Origin: Ensifer adhaerens
GTDB lineage: Bacteria; Pseudomonadota; Alphaproteobacteria; Rhizobiales; Rhizobiaceae
Assembly: GCF_020035535.1 (NCBI RefSeq)
Contig: NZ_CP083349.1
Location: 1,798,001-1,862,000, forward strand
Direction of reading: 5' to 3'
DNA length: 64,000 nucleotides
Shown piece after piece: positions 1 to 7,868 of the stretch. Numbering within the stretch: position 1 is the stretch's first letter; each line of letters begins with the position of its first letter. Under the pieces are notes generated by a model. The model ran no database searches. It was not told the origin of the DNA and saw nothing but the letters and a program-made list of their open reading frames with translations. Made by a program: the position numbers and the translations under genes.

Positions 1-1
1 C

Positions 2-1543
2 AGCAACCGCGTTCTCGCCGACAGCATCGGCGGCGCAGACGTCTTCCTCGGCCTGTCCGCCGCAGGCGTGCTGAAGCCGGAACTGCTGGTCCAGATGGCC
101 GAAAAGCCGCTGATCATGGCGCTTGCCAACCCGACGCCGGAAATCATGCCGGAAGCCGCCCGTGCCGCCCGCCCGGACGCGATGATCTGCACCGGCCGCT
201 CGGACTTCCCGAACCAGGTCAACAACGTTCTCTGCTTCCCGCACATCTTCCGCGGCGCGCTCGACTGCGGCGCAAGCACGATCAACGAAGAAATGAAGAT
301 GGCGGCGGTCCGCGCCATTGCCGGTCTCGCCCGCGAAGAGCCGTCCGATGTTGCCGCCCGCGCCTATTCCGGCGAGACCCCGGTCTTCGGCCCGGACTAC
401 CTGATCCCCTCGCCCTTCGACCAGCGCCTCATCCTGCGCATCGCGCCGGCCGTCGCCAAGGCGGCTGAGGAAAGCGGTGTCGCCACCCGTCCGATCCAGG
501 ACTATGACGCCTACCTCGACAAGCTGAACCGCTTCGTCTTCCGCTCGGGCTTCATCATGAAGCCGGTGTTCGCGGCCGCCAAGAACGCCCAGAAGAACCG
601 GGTTATCTTTGCCGAAGGCGAAGACGAGCGCGTGCTGCGCGCCGCTCAGGTGCTGCTCGAAGAGGGTACTGCCCGCCCGATCCTGATCGGCCGCCCGCAG
701 ATCATCGAGACCCGCCTGCGCCGCTACGGCCTGCGCATCCGTCCCGATGTCGATTTCGAAGTGGTCAACCCCGAGGGCGATCCGCGCTACCGCGACTATG
801 TCGAGGACTACTTCGCCCTCGTCGGCCGTCTCGGCGTCATCCCGGAAGCCGCCCGCACTATCGTGCGAACCAACACGACGGTCATCGGCGCACTTGCCGT
901 CAAGCGCGGCGAAGCCGATGCGCTGATCTGCGGCGTCGAAGGACGCTACTCCAGGCACATGCGCGACGTTTCGCAGATCATCGGCAAGCGTGAAGGCGTG
1001 CTCGACTTCTCGGCCTTGAGCCTGCTGATCTCCCAGCGCGGCGCCACCTTCTTCACCGACACCTATGTAAGCTACTGCCCGAGCGCCGAGGAAATCGCCC
1101 AGACGACTGTCATGGCCGCGCAGGAAATCCGCCGCTTCGGCATCACGCCGCGTGCAGCCCTCGTCTCGCACTCGAACTTCGGTTCGCGCGATTCGGAAAG
1201 CGCCACCAAGATGCGCAAGGCGCTTCAGCTCGTGCGGGAACTGGCGCCCGATCTCGAAGTCGACGGCGAAATGCATGGCGATGCAGCGATCTCGGAAGCG
1301 CTGCGCCACCGCGTCATGCCAGACAGCAGCCTGTCTGGCGAAGCCAACCTCCTGGTCTTCCCCAATCTCGATGCCGCCAACATCACGCTCGGCGTCGTCA
1401 AGACCATGACCGACAGCCTGCATGTCGGCCCGATCCTTCTCGGTTCGGCGCTTCCCGCGCACATCCTGTCGCCTTCGGTCACGTCGCGCGGGGTCGTCAA
1501 CATGGCGGCTCTCGCGGTCGTCGAAGCCAGCCATCCGGGCTGA
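2..1543 (+). CDS. dme: Malic enzyme with phosphotransacetylase-like C-terminal domain (5' part outside window)
   Basis: This is the C-terminal two thirds of a large bacterial malic enzyme, which oxidatively decarboxylates malate to pyruvate. The frame is open from base 2, so the start lies upstream of the window. The first ~150 visible residues are the end of the malic/NAD-binding domain (GLSAAGV, ALANPTPE and NEEMKMAA motifs). The rest, from about the FRSGFIMKPVF motif, is a phosphotransacetylase-like domain that in rhizobial malic enzymes is regulatory rather than catalytic. Rhizobia carry an NAD enzyme (dme, needed for symbiotic nitrogen fixation) and an NADP enzyme (tme). I choose dme because I recall it beside sinR in S. 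meliloti. The visible residues alone do not separate the two. Confidence 0.85.
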   Translation, partial: SNRVLADSIGGADVFLGLSAAGVLKPELLVQMAEKPLIMALANPTPEIMPEAARAARPDAMICTGRSDFPNQVNNVLCFPHIFRGALDCGASTINEEMKMAAVRAIAGLAREEPSDVAARAYSGETPVFGPDYLIPSPFDQRLILRIAPAVAKAAEESGVATRPIQDYDAYLDKLNRFVFRSGFIMKPVFAAAKNAQKNRVIFAEGEDERVLRAAQVLLEEGTARPILIGRPQIIETRLRRYGLRIRPDVDFEVVNPEGDPRYRDYVEDYFALVGRLGVIPEAARTIVRTNTTVIGALAVKRGEADALICGVEGRYSRHMRDVSQIIGKREGVLDFSALSLLISQRGATFFTDTYVSYCPSAEEIAQTTVMAAQEIRRFGITPRAALVSHSNFGSRDSESATKMRKALQLVRELAPDLEVDGEMHGDAAISEALRHRVMPDSSLSGEANLLVFPNLDAANITLGVVKTMTDSLHVGPILLGSALPAHILSPSVTSRGVVNMAALAVVEASHPG

Positions 1544-1618
1544 AATGATACCGCGGAGATCGCCTTCGATCTTCGCGGAGTTCGGGCGCCGCACCGGCGC
1601 CCCCAATGCCATATCCAG

Positions 1619-1645
1619 GCGCCGCGCAATCGTTGAGCGCGGCGC
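1619..1645 (+). terminator. Hairpin after the malic enzyme gene
   Basis: A perfect 9-bp stem (GCGCCGCGC / GCGCGGCGC) with a 9-nt loop lies about 75 bp after the malic enzyme stop. A smaller GGGCGCC/GGCGCCC hairpin sits just before it at 1584-1602. There is no clear U-run, so intrinsic termination is only a guess. Confidence 0.4.
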
Positions 1646-1733
1646 TCTATCGCCCGAGAATCACAGCGGAATCATCCTCTACCGCAGGCTCGCGCAAACC
1701 GACCGCGACGGTCGGCAATCGAAAATTGCAAAA

Positions 1734-1750
1734 TTGGTATTACACACCAA
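1734..1750. promoter_or_regulatory. Inverted repeat in the sinR upstream region
   Basis: TTGGT-N7-ACCAA lies about 75-90 bp before the sinR start in an AT-rich patch, where a promoter or regulator site would be expected. The protein that might bind it is unknown. Confidence 0.3.
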
Positions 1751-1790
1751 ACAGGTAAGTTTGCGCTGGACAAAAGGTGAACCCCTAACC

Positions 1791-1829
1791 ATGCTGGAGC
1801 CTCGGACGAGATTCGGTGTTGTGGCATGA
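1791..1829 (+). CDS. 12-codon upstream ORF overlapping the sinR start
   Basis: The ATG at 1791 opens a 12-residue frame (MLEPRTRFGVVA) whose TGA at 1827-1829 overlaps the sinR ATG at 1826 in an ATGA arrangement. A Shine-Dalgarno-like AGGTGA at 1775-1780 lies 10 nt before this ATG. The sinR ATG itself has no comparable ribosome-binding site close by. The arrangement suggests that sinR translation is coupled to the short frame. No homology can be argued for so short a peptide, and chance remains possible. Confidence 0.45.
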   Translation: MLEPRTRFGVVA

Positions 1830-2563
1830 CTGAGCAGCAGGCTGTCCTCGACATGCTGGAAATCCTGGAATGCGGCGGCTGTGTCGAGCCCGCTCATTTC
1901 TTTACGTTGATGCGCCGCACGTTCCGCATCGCCCATCTCCTGTATCTGGAAGCCGAGCCCTACGCGGACGAACTCAAGATCTGCCGGCTGCATCACACCT
2001 TCGGTGCCTATGCCGCAGAAATCTACCGGTCGCGCGGCCTTCATCGAATCGATCCCATACTGAAACTGGCGCTTGGCGGCGTTCGCCCGGTGGAGTGGAC
2101 GATGGCGCGACACCGCTTCGCGGACTGCGAGCCGCTGTTCCAGGCGGCGCAGGAGATCGGTCTTTCGACCGAGGGCGTCGCCCTGCCGCTCCCCTCACCG
2201 GCCGGCCGGATGGCGATGCTGGCGATCAACGTCAACATGCCGGCTGACGAGTGGACGATCTATCGGCGCCATCACCTGCGCGATTTCCAGCTCGCGGCGA
2301 ATCTCTTCCACGCCGCCATGCTGGAGCACGGCGCGATGGCCGGCAGCATTTCGACCCGCGACATGCGGCTCACCGGCCGCGAGACCGAGGTTTTGACCTG
2401 GGCCGCTGCCGGCAAGAGCTATTGGGAGATCGCAACGATTCTCGGCATTTCCGAGCGCACCGTGCGCTTTTTCATGACCAATGCGAGGCGCAAGCTCAAT
2501 GTCGTCTCCAATACGCAGGCTGTTGCCCAGGCCGTCCGCCATGCGCTGATCCCCACCGTTTGA
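1826..2563 (+). CDS. sinR: LuxR-family quorum-sensing regulator SinR
   Basis: A 245-residue LuxR-type regulator. The N-terminal ~165 residues are the acyl-homoserine-lactone binding domain; the landmarks YAAEIY, DPILKLAL and PVEW correspond to the conserved ligand-pocket segment. The C-terminal ~65 residues form the LuxR helix-turn-helix (LTGRETEVLTWAAAGKSYWEIA followed by ISERTVRFFMTNARRKL). In Sinorhizobium, SinR activates sinI, and together they make long-chain AHLs that control exopolysaccharide and motility through ExpR. sinI follows directly on the same strand. The ATG overlaps a short upstream ORF and has no strong ribosome-binding site of its own. Confidence 0.93.
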   Translation: MTEQQAVLDMLEILECGGCVEPAHFFTLMRRTFRIAHLLYLEAEPYADELKICRLHHTFGAYAAEIYRSRGLHRIDPILKLALGGVRPVEWTMARHRFADCEPLFQAAQEIGLSTEGVALPLPSPAGRMAMLAINVNMPADEWTIYRRHHLRDFQLAANLFHAAMLEHGAMAGSISTRDMRLTGRETEVLTWAAAGKSYWEIATILGISERTVRFFMTNARRKLNVVSNTQAVAQAVRHALIPTV

Positions 2564-2626
2564 CGCAGCTCGCGCCAAGCCCTCCAAAAAACCCCTCGAA
2601 ATCTAGTGGGAAAGATCGCTGATTTA

Positions 2627-2646
2627 AACTGTCACTACCGACAGTT
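2627..2646. promoter_or_regulatory. lux-box-like operator in the sinI promoter
   Basis: A perfect 20-bp palindrome, AACTGTC-N6-GACAGTT, lies between sinR and sinI, 60-79 bp before the chosen sinI ATG. Length and dyad symmetry fit a LuxR-family binding site, and SinR is the obvious candidate ligand. Binding by SinR is inference. Confidence 0.75.
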
Positions 2647-2705
2647 ACGCGACCGCCGCCGGCCTGACAGCATCCGCCCATCCCCAAACAAGGATGGAGA
2701 AAAAG

Positions 2706-3350
2706 ATGATCAGGATCCTGAACGGAAAGACCCGCGCACAGCACCCGCAGGCAGTCGACGATATGTTTCGGCTGCGCAAGCGCGTCTTTCACGATTTCCT
2801 GAAATGGGATGTGCAGACGGACGGCGAGTGGGAAATCGACAACTACGACAAGGCAAATCCGCTCTACGTGCTCTCCTATGCCCCCGACACCGGTCGTCTG
2901 CGTGGCGCGCTACGGCTGCTGCCGACGCTCGGCCCCAACATGCTGGACGACACCTTCCCGATCCTGCTCGGCGACAATCCGGAAATCCGCAGCGCCTCGG
3001 TATGGGAATCGAGCCGCTTCTGCATCGAGCCGGAGATTTCGCAGGACCGCGCCTCGAATCAGGTCACCGTTGCAGCGGCCGAATTGATGTGCGGCGTCGG
3101 TGAGCTCGGCCTCGCCTCCGGCATCAGCCATATCGTTACGGTTACCGACGTGTTCCTGGAGCGCATGTTCCGCCGCATGGGATGCCCCGGCGAGCGCATT
3201 GCCGAACCGCATCGCATCGGCTCGGTCTTTGCCGTTGCCGTTGCCTGGGAAGTGAATGAAAACTTGCTCCAGCGTATGAAAGCGGTTGCCGCCATCGAAG
3301 GCACTGTTCTCGAACGTCCGATGTCGCTGGAAACCGCCCGCGCCGCTTGA
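2706..3350 (+). CDS. sinI: Acyl-homoserine-lactone synthase SinI
   Basis: A LuxI-type synthase of 214 residues that joins S-adenosylmethionine to an acyl-ACP to form AHL signals. Conserved family residues are visible: the RLRKRVFHDFLKW segment near the N-terminus, the NYD aspartate, the GALRLLPT segment, and WESSRF with its Glu and Arg. An upstream in-frame ATG at 2694 would add four residues (MEKK). I prefer 2706 because the GGATGGAG Shine-Dalgarno sequence (2692-2699) then sits at normal spacing and the protein begins MIRILNG, as sinI products do. The gene follows sinR with a palindromic operator between them. Confidence 0.93.
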   Translation: MIRILNGKTRAQHPQAVDDMFRLRKRVFHDFLKWDVQTDGEWEIDNYDKANPLYVLSYAPDTGRLRGALRLLPTLGPNMLDDTFPILLGDNPEIRSASVWESSRFCIEPEISQDRASNQVTVAAAELMCGVGELGLASGISHIVTVTDVFLERMFRRMGCPGERIAEPHRIGSVFAVAVAWEVNENLLQRMKAVAAIEGTVLERPMSLETARAA

Positions 3351-3504
3351 GCGCTTCGCTCAGCCGGACCCGTTAACGCAAACCGCCGCTTGTCGTTGCA
3401 CGATCACCGACAAGCTCTATGATGGAGGTGAAACAGGAAATACCGCTGGCAGCCGCCCATATCAGAAGGCCGGCGTCGAGCGGTTGCAGGAAGAGACTTC
3501 GCCC

Positions 3505-4578
3505 GTGTTCCCGCGCTTGAAACACCTCGCTGCGGTGCTTGTGCCGTTTGCCCTGGTCGGTGCCGATCCTTCGCTGGCATCGACCGTGTGCGACCGGCTG
3601 AACACCCGTCTTGCGCAGCTGCCTGACATCGTCTCCAGCAATGCCGACGCCCGTGACTATGCGAGTGCGATCTCCCGCCAGAACATCGAGCTGCGCAGGG
3701 CGAAGAACGACCGCCGCCGTGCTGCCTGTGGTGGCGGCAGCGTCGTCACCTTCGATGGCGGCAACCCGGATATCTGTGGCGAACTCGACGGCCTCATTGC
3801 CGAGATGGAAGACAATCTGCGCATGCTGAAATCGGAGCGCGAGCAGATTGTTGCCGGGGGCAGCCAGGACAGCCGTCGCCGCATCCTTGCCGCGCTGGAG
3901 ATCAATGGCTGCTATGGCGACCGCGAAGAGTTCGCGAGCGTCGACCCCGAAGAGCCCGAATCGCACCGCAACATCATCGCCGATCTGCCGCCTGACGACG
4001 CCTACGGCCCGATGCTTGGCGAAGACGGCTATGCGCCGCAGGAACGCTACTACAGCGGCACGCTGCGGACCATGTGCGTGCGCACCTGCGACGGCGCCTT
4101 TTTCCCGATCTCCTCGGACGCCACGCCGGCCGATTTCCCGCGGGACGAACAGGCCTGCCGGGCGCGCTGCCCGGGCGCTGAAACCGAACTCTATTTCCAT
4201 GATATCAACACGGAAGAGAGCGATCAGATGGTCTCGGCCGTGACGGGCCGGCCCTATACCGAAATGCCGAATGCCTTTGCCTATCGCACCCGCGGCGTCA
4301 GCAAGCCCGGCATGTGCGGCTGCCAGATACCTCAGACCGCCGCAACCTCGCCGAAGACGACCGGCACCAAGATCGGTGACGACCAGTCGTCCATCGTCGT
4401 GATCGAAACCAGAAAGCCGGCGGAGACCACGACTGCCAAGGCACCGCCCGAGGAGCGGCCCTACGATCCGTCGAAGAGCAAGGTGCGCGTCGTCGGCCCG
4501 ACCTTCCTGCCGCAACAGGAAACCTCGATCGACCTGAAGCACCCGAAGGGACCGGCCTATCAGCCGGTCCAGAACTGA
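3505..4578 (+). CDS. DUF2865 domain secreted protein
   Basis: A protein of about 357 residues from a GTG start at 3505 (AGGAAGAG upstream). The frame is open further upstream, but no in-frame ATG gives a better start. The N-terminus is a signal peptide (LKHLAAVLVPFALVGA) with likely cleavage near SLAS. A Ser/Arg-rich and acidic middle leads to a Cys-rich block (MCVRTCDGAFFPIS, CRARCPGAE, MCGCQ) typical of DUF2865, a family of exported alphaproteobacterial proteins of unknown function. The last ~80 residues are Pro/Thr-rich. The paired cysteines suggest disulfides in the periplasm. The gene stands alone between sinI and convergent bluB. Confidence 0.8.
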   Translation: MFPRLKHLAAVLVPFALVGADPSLASTVCDRLNTRLAQLPDIVSSNADARDYASAISRQNIELRRAKNDRRRAACGGGSVVTFDGGNPDICGELDGLIAEMEDNLRMLKSEREQIVAGGSQDSRRRILAALEINGCYGDREEFASVDPEEPESHRNIIADLPPDDAYGPMLGEDGYAPQERYYSGTLRTMCVRTCDGAFFPISSDATPADFPRDEQACRARCPGAETELYFHDINTEESDQMVSAVTGRPYTEMPNAFAYRTRGVSKPGMCGCQIPQTAATSPKTTGTKIGDDQSSIVVIETRKPAETTTAKAPPEERPYDPSKSKVRVVGPTFLPQQETSIDLKHPKGPAYQPVQN

Positions 4579-4581
4579 TCC

Positions 4582-4606
4582 CGGCGCGCCATCTCAAAGC
4601 GCGCCG
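4582..4606 (+). terminator. Hairpin after the DUF2865 gene
   Basis: An 8-bp stem (CGGCGCGC / GCGCGCCG) with a 9-nt loop begins 4 bp after the stop codon, between two convergent genes. There is no strong U-run on either strand. Confidence 0.4.
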
Positions 4607-4696
4607 CGATCTTCAGATTCGCTCATTGCGCTTCAAGTTCTCGATATCTCGCATGTCGCTGTCGAAAAACCGCTGCCCATTTTGGCGCAACGGGCT

Positions 4697-5443
<747 letters not shown>

Positions 5444-5449
5444 CTATCT

Positions 5450-5662
5450 TGCCAGGCCGGTCTTCTGACTCCGGTTCAACCGGCCGCCTCACCTTCCCAG
5501 ACCGATTGAAGATCCAGTGGCAAATCCTTGAATCAATTCAAGGCACTTAGAGGCGACCGTCCCCGTCACAGCGTTGGGCACGTTCCGGAATGACGCCGGA
5601 TTCCCGATTCTCCCGCTCGCGCGGGCACCTGACGCCGCCATAAGCGCATAGCGGCAACCGAA
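5450..5662 (-). promoter_or_regulatory. Cobalamin (B12) riboswitch upstream of bluB
   Basis: Read on the minus strand, the 5' leader of bluB holds the conserved cobalamin aptamer elements in order: GGGAATCCGG followed by ATTCCGGAAC, then GCTGTGACGGGG, then GCCACTGG, then GGGAAGG, and finally the B12 box AGTCAGAAGACCGGCC (about 5455-5471). The edges are approximate. The last aptamer element ends about 60 nt before the bluB start. Repression of bluB by adenosylcobalamin follows from knowledge of the class. Confidence 0.93.
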
Positions 5663-5675
5663 AGACAAGCGCCGC

Positions 5676-6488
5676 CTATAGCGGCGCCACCGGATGCGGC
5701 GAACCGTCATAGCCGCCCCAGACCGATTGATCGAAGCAGATCACCGATCCGGTCATCAGCCCTGATTCAGCCGAAGACAGATAGGCGCAGGCGCGTGCCA
5801 CCTCTGCCGGATCGACGAGCCGGCCGAAGGGCTGGCTGGCGGCCGCCCTTTCGAGCCAGTCCGCCGATGCTCCGTGAAACTCACGCTGGATCCGGTCCTC
5901 GCCTTCGGAAGCCATCCAGCCGATATTCAGGCCGTTGACCCGAATGCGGTTTCGCAGGAGCGCATAGGCCGTGTTCTTGGTCAGCGTCTCCAGCGCCCCT
6001 TTCGACGAGCAATAGGCGGCGATGAAGGGCTGCCCGGCCATCGCCGACATGGAGCCGATATTGACGATCGTGCCTTCGGTTCGCTCGCGCCGCATCACCT
6101 TCACCGTCTCCTGCATCAGGAAGAACGGCGCTCGCACGTTGATCCCGAACATCCGGTCGAAGAGCTCCGGTGTCGTGTCGAGGATCGTGCCGCGGTCGGT
6201 GATCGCGGCGGCATTGACGAGCGCATCGACCCGGCCGAACTCCGCATCACAAGCCGCAACGACCTTACGGGCGTCCTCGACCTTCTCGAGATCGGCCTCG
6301 ACATAGATCACCTTCGCGCCGCTGGCCTTGCCGATCTCTTCAGCCTTCGCCCGCCCCTTGGCCGCATTGCGTCCGCAGATGACGATACCCGCCGCGCCGC
6401 GTTCGGCGAAGAGGCCGGCGATCGTTGCGCCCAACCCTTGCGTGCCACCGGTGACGATGGCGATCTTGCCTTCCAATTGTCCACTCAT
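5676..6488 (-). CDS. SDR-family oxidoreductase
   Basis: A 270-residue classical short-chain dehydrogenase/reductase. The NAD(P)-binding motif TGGTQGLG lies at residues ~13-20, NAAAI sits where NNAG is usual, the catalytic Ser is in NIGSMSA, and the YCSSK motif holds Tyr and Lys. The start has GAGGGA at good spacing. It is downstream of the phytanoyl-CoA-dioxygenase-like gene on the same strand (86 bp gap with a hairpin), and a LacI-type regulator is divergent. The substrate cannot be read from sequence; the context suggests oxidation or reduction of a product of the dioxygenase. Confidence 0.88.
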   Translation of the reverse strand: MSGQLEGKIAIVTGGTQGLGATIAGLFAERGAAGIVICGRNAAKGRAKAEEIGKASGAKVIYVEADLEKVEDARKVVAACDAEFGRVDALVNAAAITDRGTILDTTPELFDRMFGINVRAPFFLMQETVKVMRRERTEGTIVNIGSMSAMAGQPFIAAYCSSKGALETLTKNTAYALLRNRIRVNGLNIGWMASEGEDRIQREFHGASADWLERAAASQPFGRLVDPAEVARACAYLSSAESGLMTGSVICFDQSVWGGYDGSPHPVAPL

Positions 6489-6527
6489 CGAATTCCCTCC
6501 TCGAAGATGATCGTGTCAAACAGCGAC

Positions 6528-6555
6528 GGCTCCCGGGCGAAACGCACCGGGAGCC
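6528..6555 (-). repeat. Hairpin between the dioxygenase and SDR genes
   Basis: A perfect 9-bp stem (GGCTCCCGG / CCGGGAGCC) with a 10-nt loop lies in the 86-bp gap between two co-directional genes. It could lower read-through into the SDR gene or stabilise upstream mRNA. There is no U-run. Confidence 0.4.
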
Positions 6556-6574
6556 CGAATGGGTAATTGAACCG

Positions 6575-7768
6575 TCAGCTCAGCTTGCGCTTCGCCTGAG
6601 CGTCGAGCGCCGCGTGAAAATCCTGCTCGCTCGTTCCCGCCGCCAGCGCCCCGCGCATCAGCTGTGCCTGGGTCTTCGGCGCCAGCCCGCCGAGCGGCGG
6701 ATCGCGGTCGAGATTGGTCGGGAAGGAATAGCCTTCGGCGCAGGACGCAATCGCATTGGCCGCTTCCGCTTCGGCCAGCTTGCCGTTTGCCAGCAACGCC
6801 TTCAGCGCCGGGTAGAGCGTTGCGCTCATTGTCAGCCGATCGACGGTCTCCATCGCCCGGCCAAAGGCGGAGGACACCTGCAGCAGGTTTGCAACGCGGC
6901 GGATATCGGCGGAGCGGTTGTTGCCGGCCGCATGGAAGAGGGCGGGATTGAAGAAGACGACATCGCCTTTTTCGAGCGGGAGCTGTACGTGATGTTCGTC
7001 GAAATAGGCGCGGAACTCCGGACGGTTGAGGGCCAGGTAACCCGGCACATAGGTCTGGCTGTACGGCAGGAACAGCGTCGGCCCGCTCTCGAGCGGCATG
7101 TCGCAATGGGCGACCGCGCCCTGTAGCGTCAGCACCGGCGAGAGCTTGTGCACGTGCGCCGGGTACTGCTCGATCACCGCGGAGGTCTGGAAGCCGAGAT
7201 GATAGTCCCGGTGCGCCGACTGCGCAGCTCCACCCGGATTGACGCGGTTCACCTGCGCCGTCATCTGGTAGTTCGGCCCGAGCCAGGCTTCGCTGACGAG
7301 CGCGATGATGGCGTTGCCGTAGTAGGCGGCAAAATTCTCCGGCGCCTTGAGGCAGTGCTTTTCCAGCGAGTTCCAGATGCGATCGTTTGCGCCGGGCTTG
7401 GCAAAGTGATCGCCGCCGCCGCTGTTGCTGCGATGCTGTTCCTCGATGATCTCGTCGAAGACGGTGCTCGCGACATCGATCGCGGCGGTATCGGCAAAGG
7501 CGCGCTTGAAGACAGCCACGCCCGGGCCGGTCGCCAGCGCCTCGCAGATCTCGGCAAGCACCGCACGCCGCGTCTCGGAATTGCCGCAGGCGGCGACGAG
7601 ATCGGCGCTGTTGTAGCTCAGCACGTTCTTGTCGCAGCCCGAGGCATGGGGATAGTCCGCCAGATTGGTTCGGCGCTCCACTTCCGCCCGGAATGCCTCG
7701 ATATCGCAGGTCTCTTCGGTGAGCCACACACGCTCGATCCGCTGCCGCGCACTGTTGTCGGTCTTCAT
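6575..7768 (-). CDS. Phytanoyl-CoA dioxygenase family protein
   Basis: A 397-residue protein of the Fe(II)/2-oxoglutarate-dependent phytanoyl-CoA dioxygenase family. The iron-binding HxD is visible in SAHRDYHLGF, and the distal His and the 2-oxoglutarate-binding Arg in ALFHAAGNNRS. The protein is longer than the usual ~300 residues, with an extra C-terminal ~80-residue helical tail. It is the first gene of an apparent two-gene minus-strand operon with the SDR, and its promoter region is shared with a divergent LacI-type regulator. This suggests an inducible catabolic or modifying module for a small polar compound; the substrate is unknown. Confidence 0.85.
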   Translation of the reverse strand: MKTDNSARQRIERVWLTEETCDIEAFRAEVERRTNLADYPHASGCDKNVLSYNSADLVAACGNSETRRAVLAEICEALATGPGVAVFKRAFADTAAIDVASTVFDEIIEEQHRSNSGGGDHFAKPGANDRIWNSLEKHCLKAPENFAAYYGNAIIALVSEAWLGPNYQMTAQVNRVNPGGAAQSAHRDYHLGFQTSAVIEQYPAHVHKLSPVLTLQGAVAHCDMPLESGPTLFLPYSQTYVPGYLALNRPEFRAYFDEHHVQLPLEKGDVVFFNPALFHAAGNNRSADIRRVANLLQVSSAFGRAMETVDRLTMSATLYPALKALLANGKLAEAEAANAIASCAEGYSFPTNLDRDPPLGGLAPKTQAQLMRGALAAGTSEQDFHAALDAQAKRKLS

Positions 7769-7839
7769 CCCGTTTCCTCCTCTGGAACACCTTGATGAAC
7801 ACGACTATAGGCGGCGGCAAAACATGATATAGGGCAAGA

Positions 7840-7868
7840 ATCCATCAAAAATCCATCAGGAGATCCAT
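7840..7868. promoter_or_regulatory. Three phased ATCCAT direct repeats in the divergent promoter
   Basis: ATCCATCA occurs at 7840 and 7851, and ATCCAT again at 7863, so the copies start 11 and 12 bp apart, close to one helical turn each. They cover the ribosome-binding region and start of the LacI-type gene and lie 72-100 bp upstream of the divergent dioxygenase start. They could be an operator for the regulator, but direct repeats are unusual for LacI proteins, which bind palindromes. Confidence 0.35.

Noticed and set aside
3286..3504. Longer N-terminus for the DUF2865 protein
   Set aside because: The extra 73 residues overlap the sinI end and read as non-coding. A signal peptide starts right at GTG 3505.
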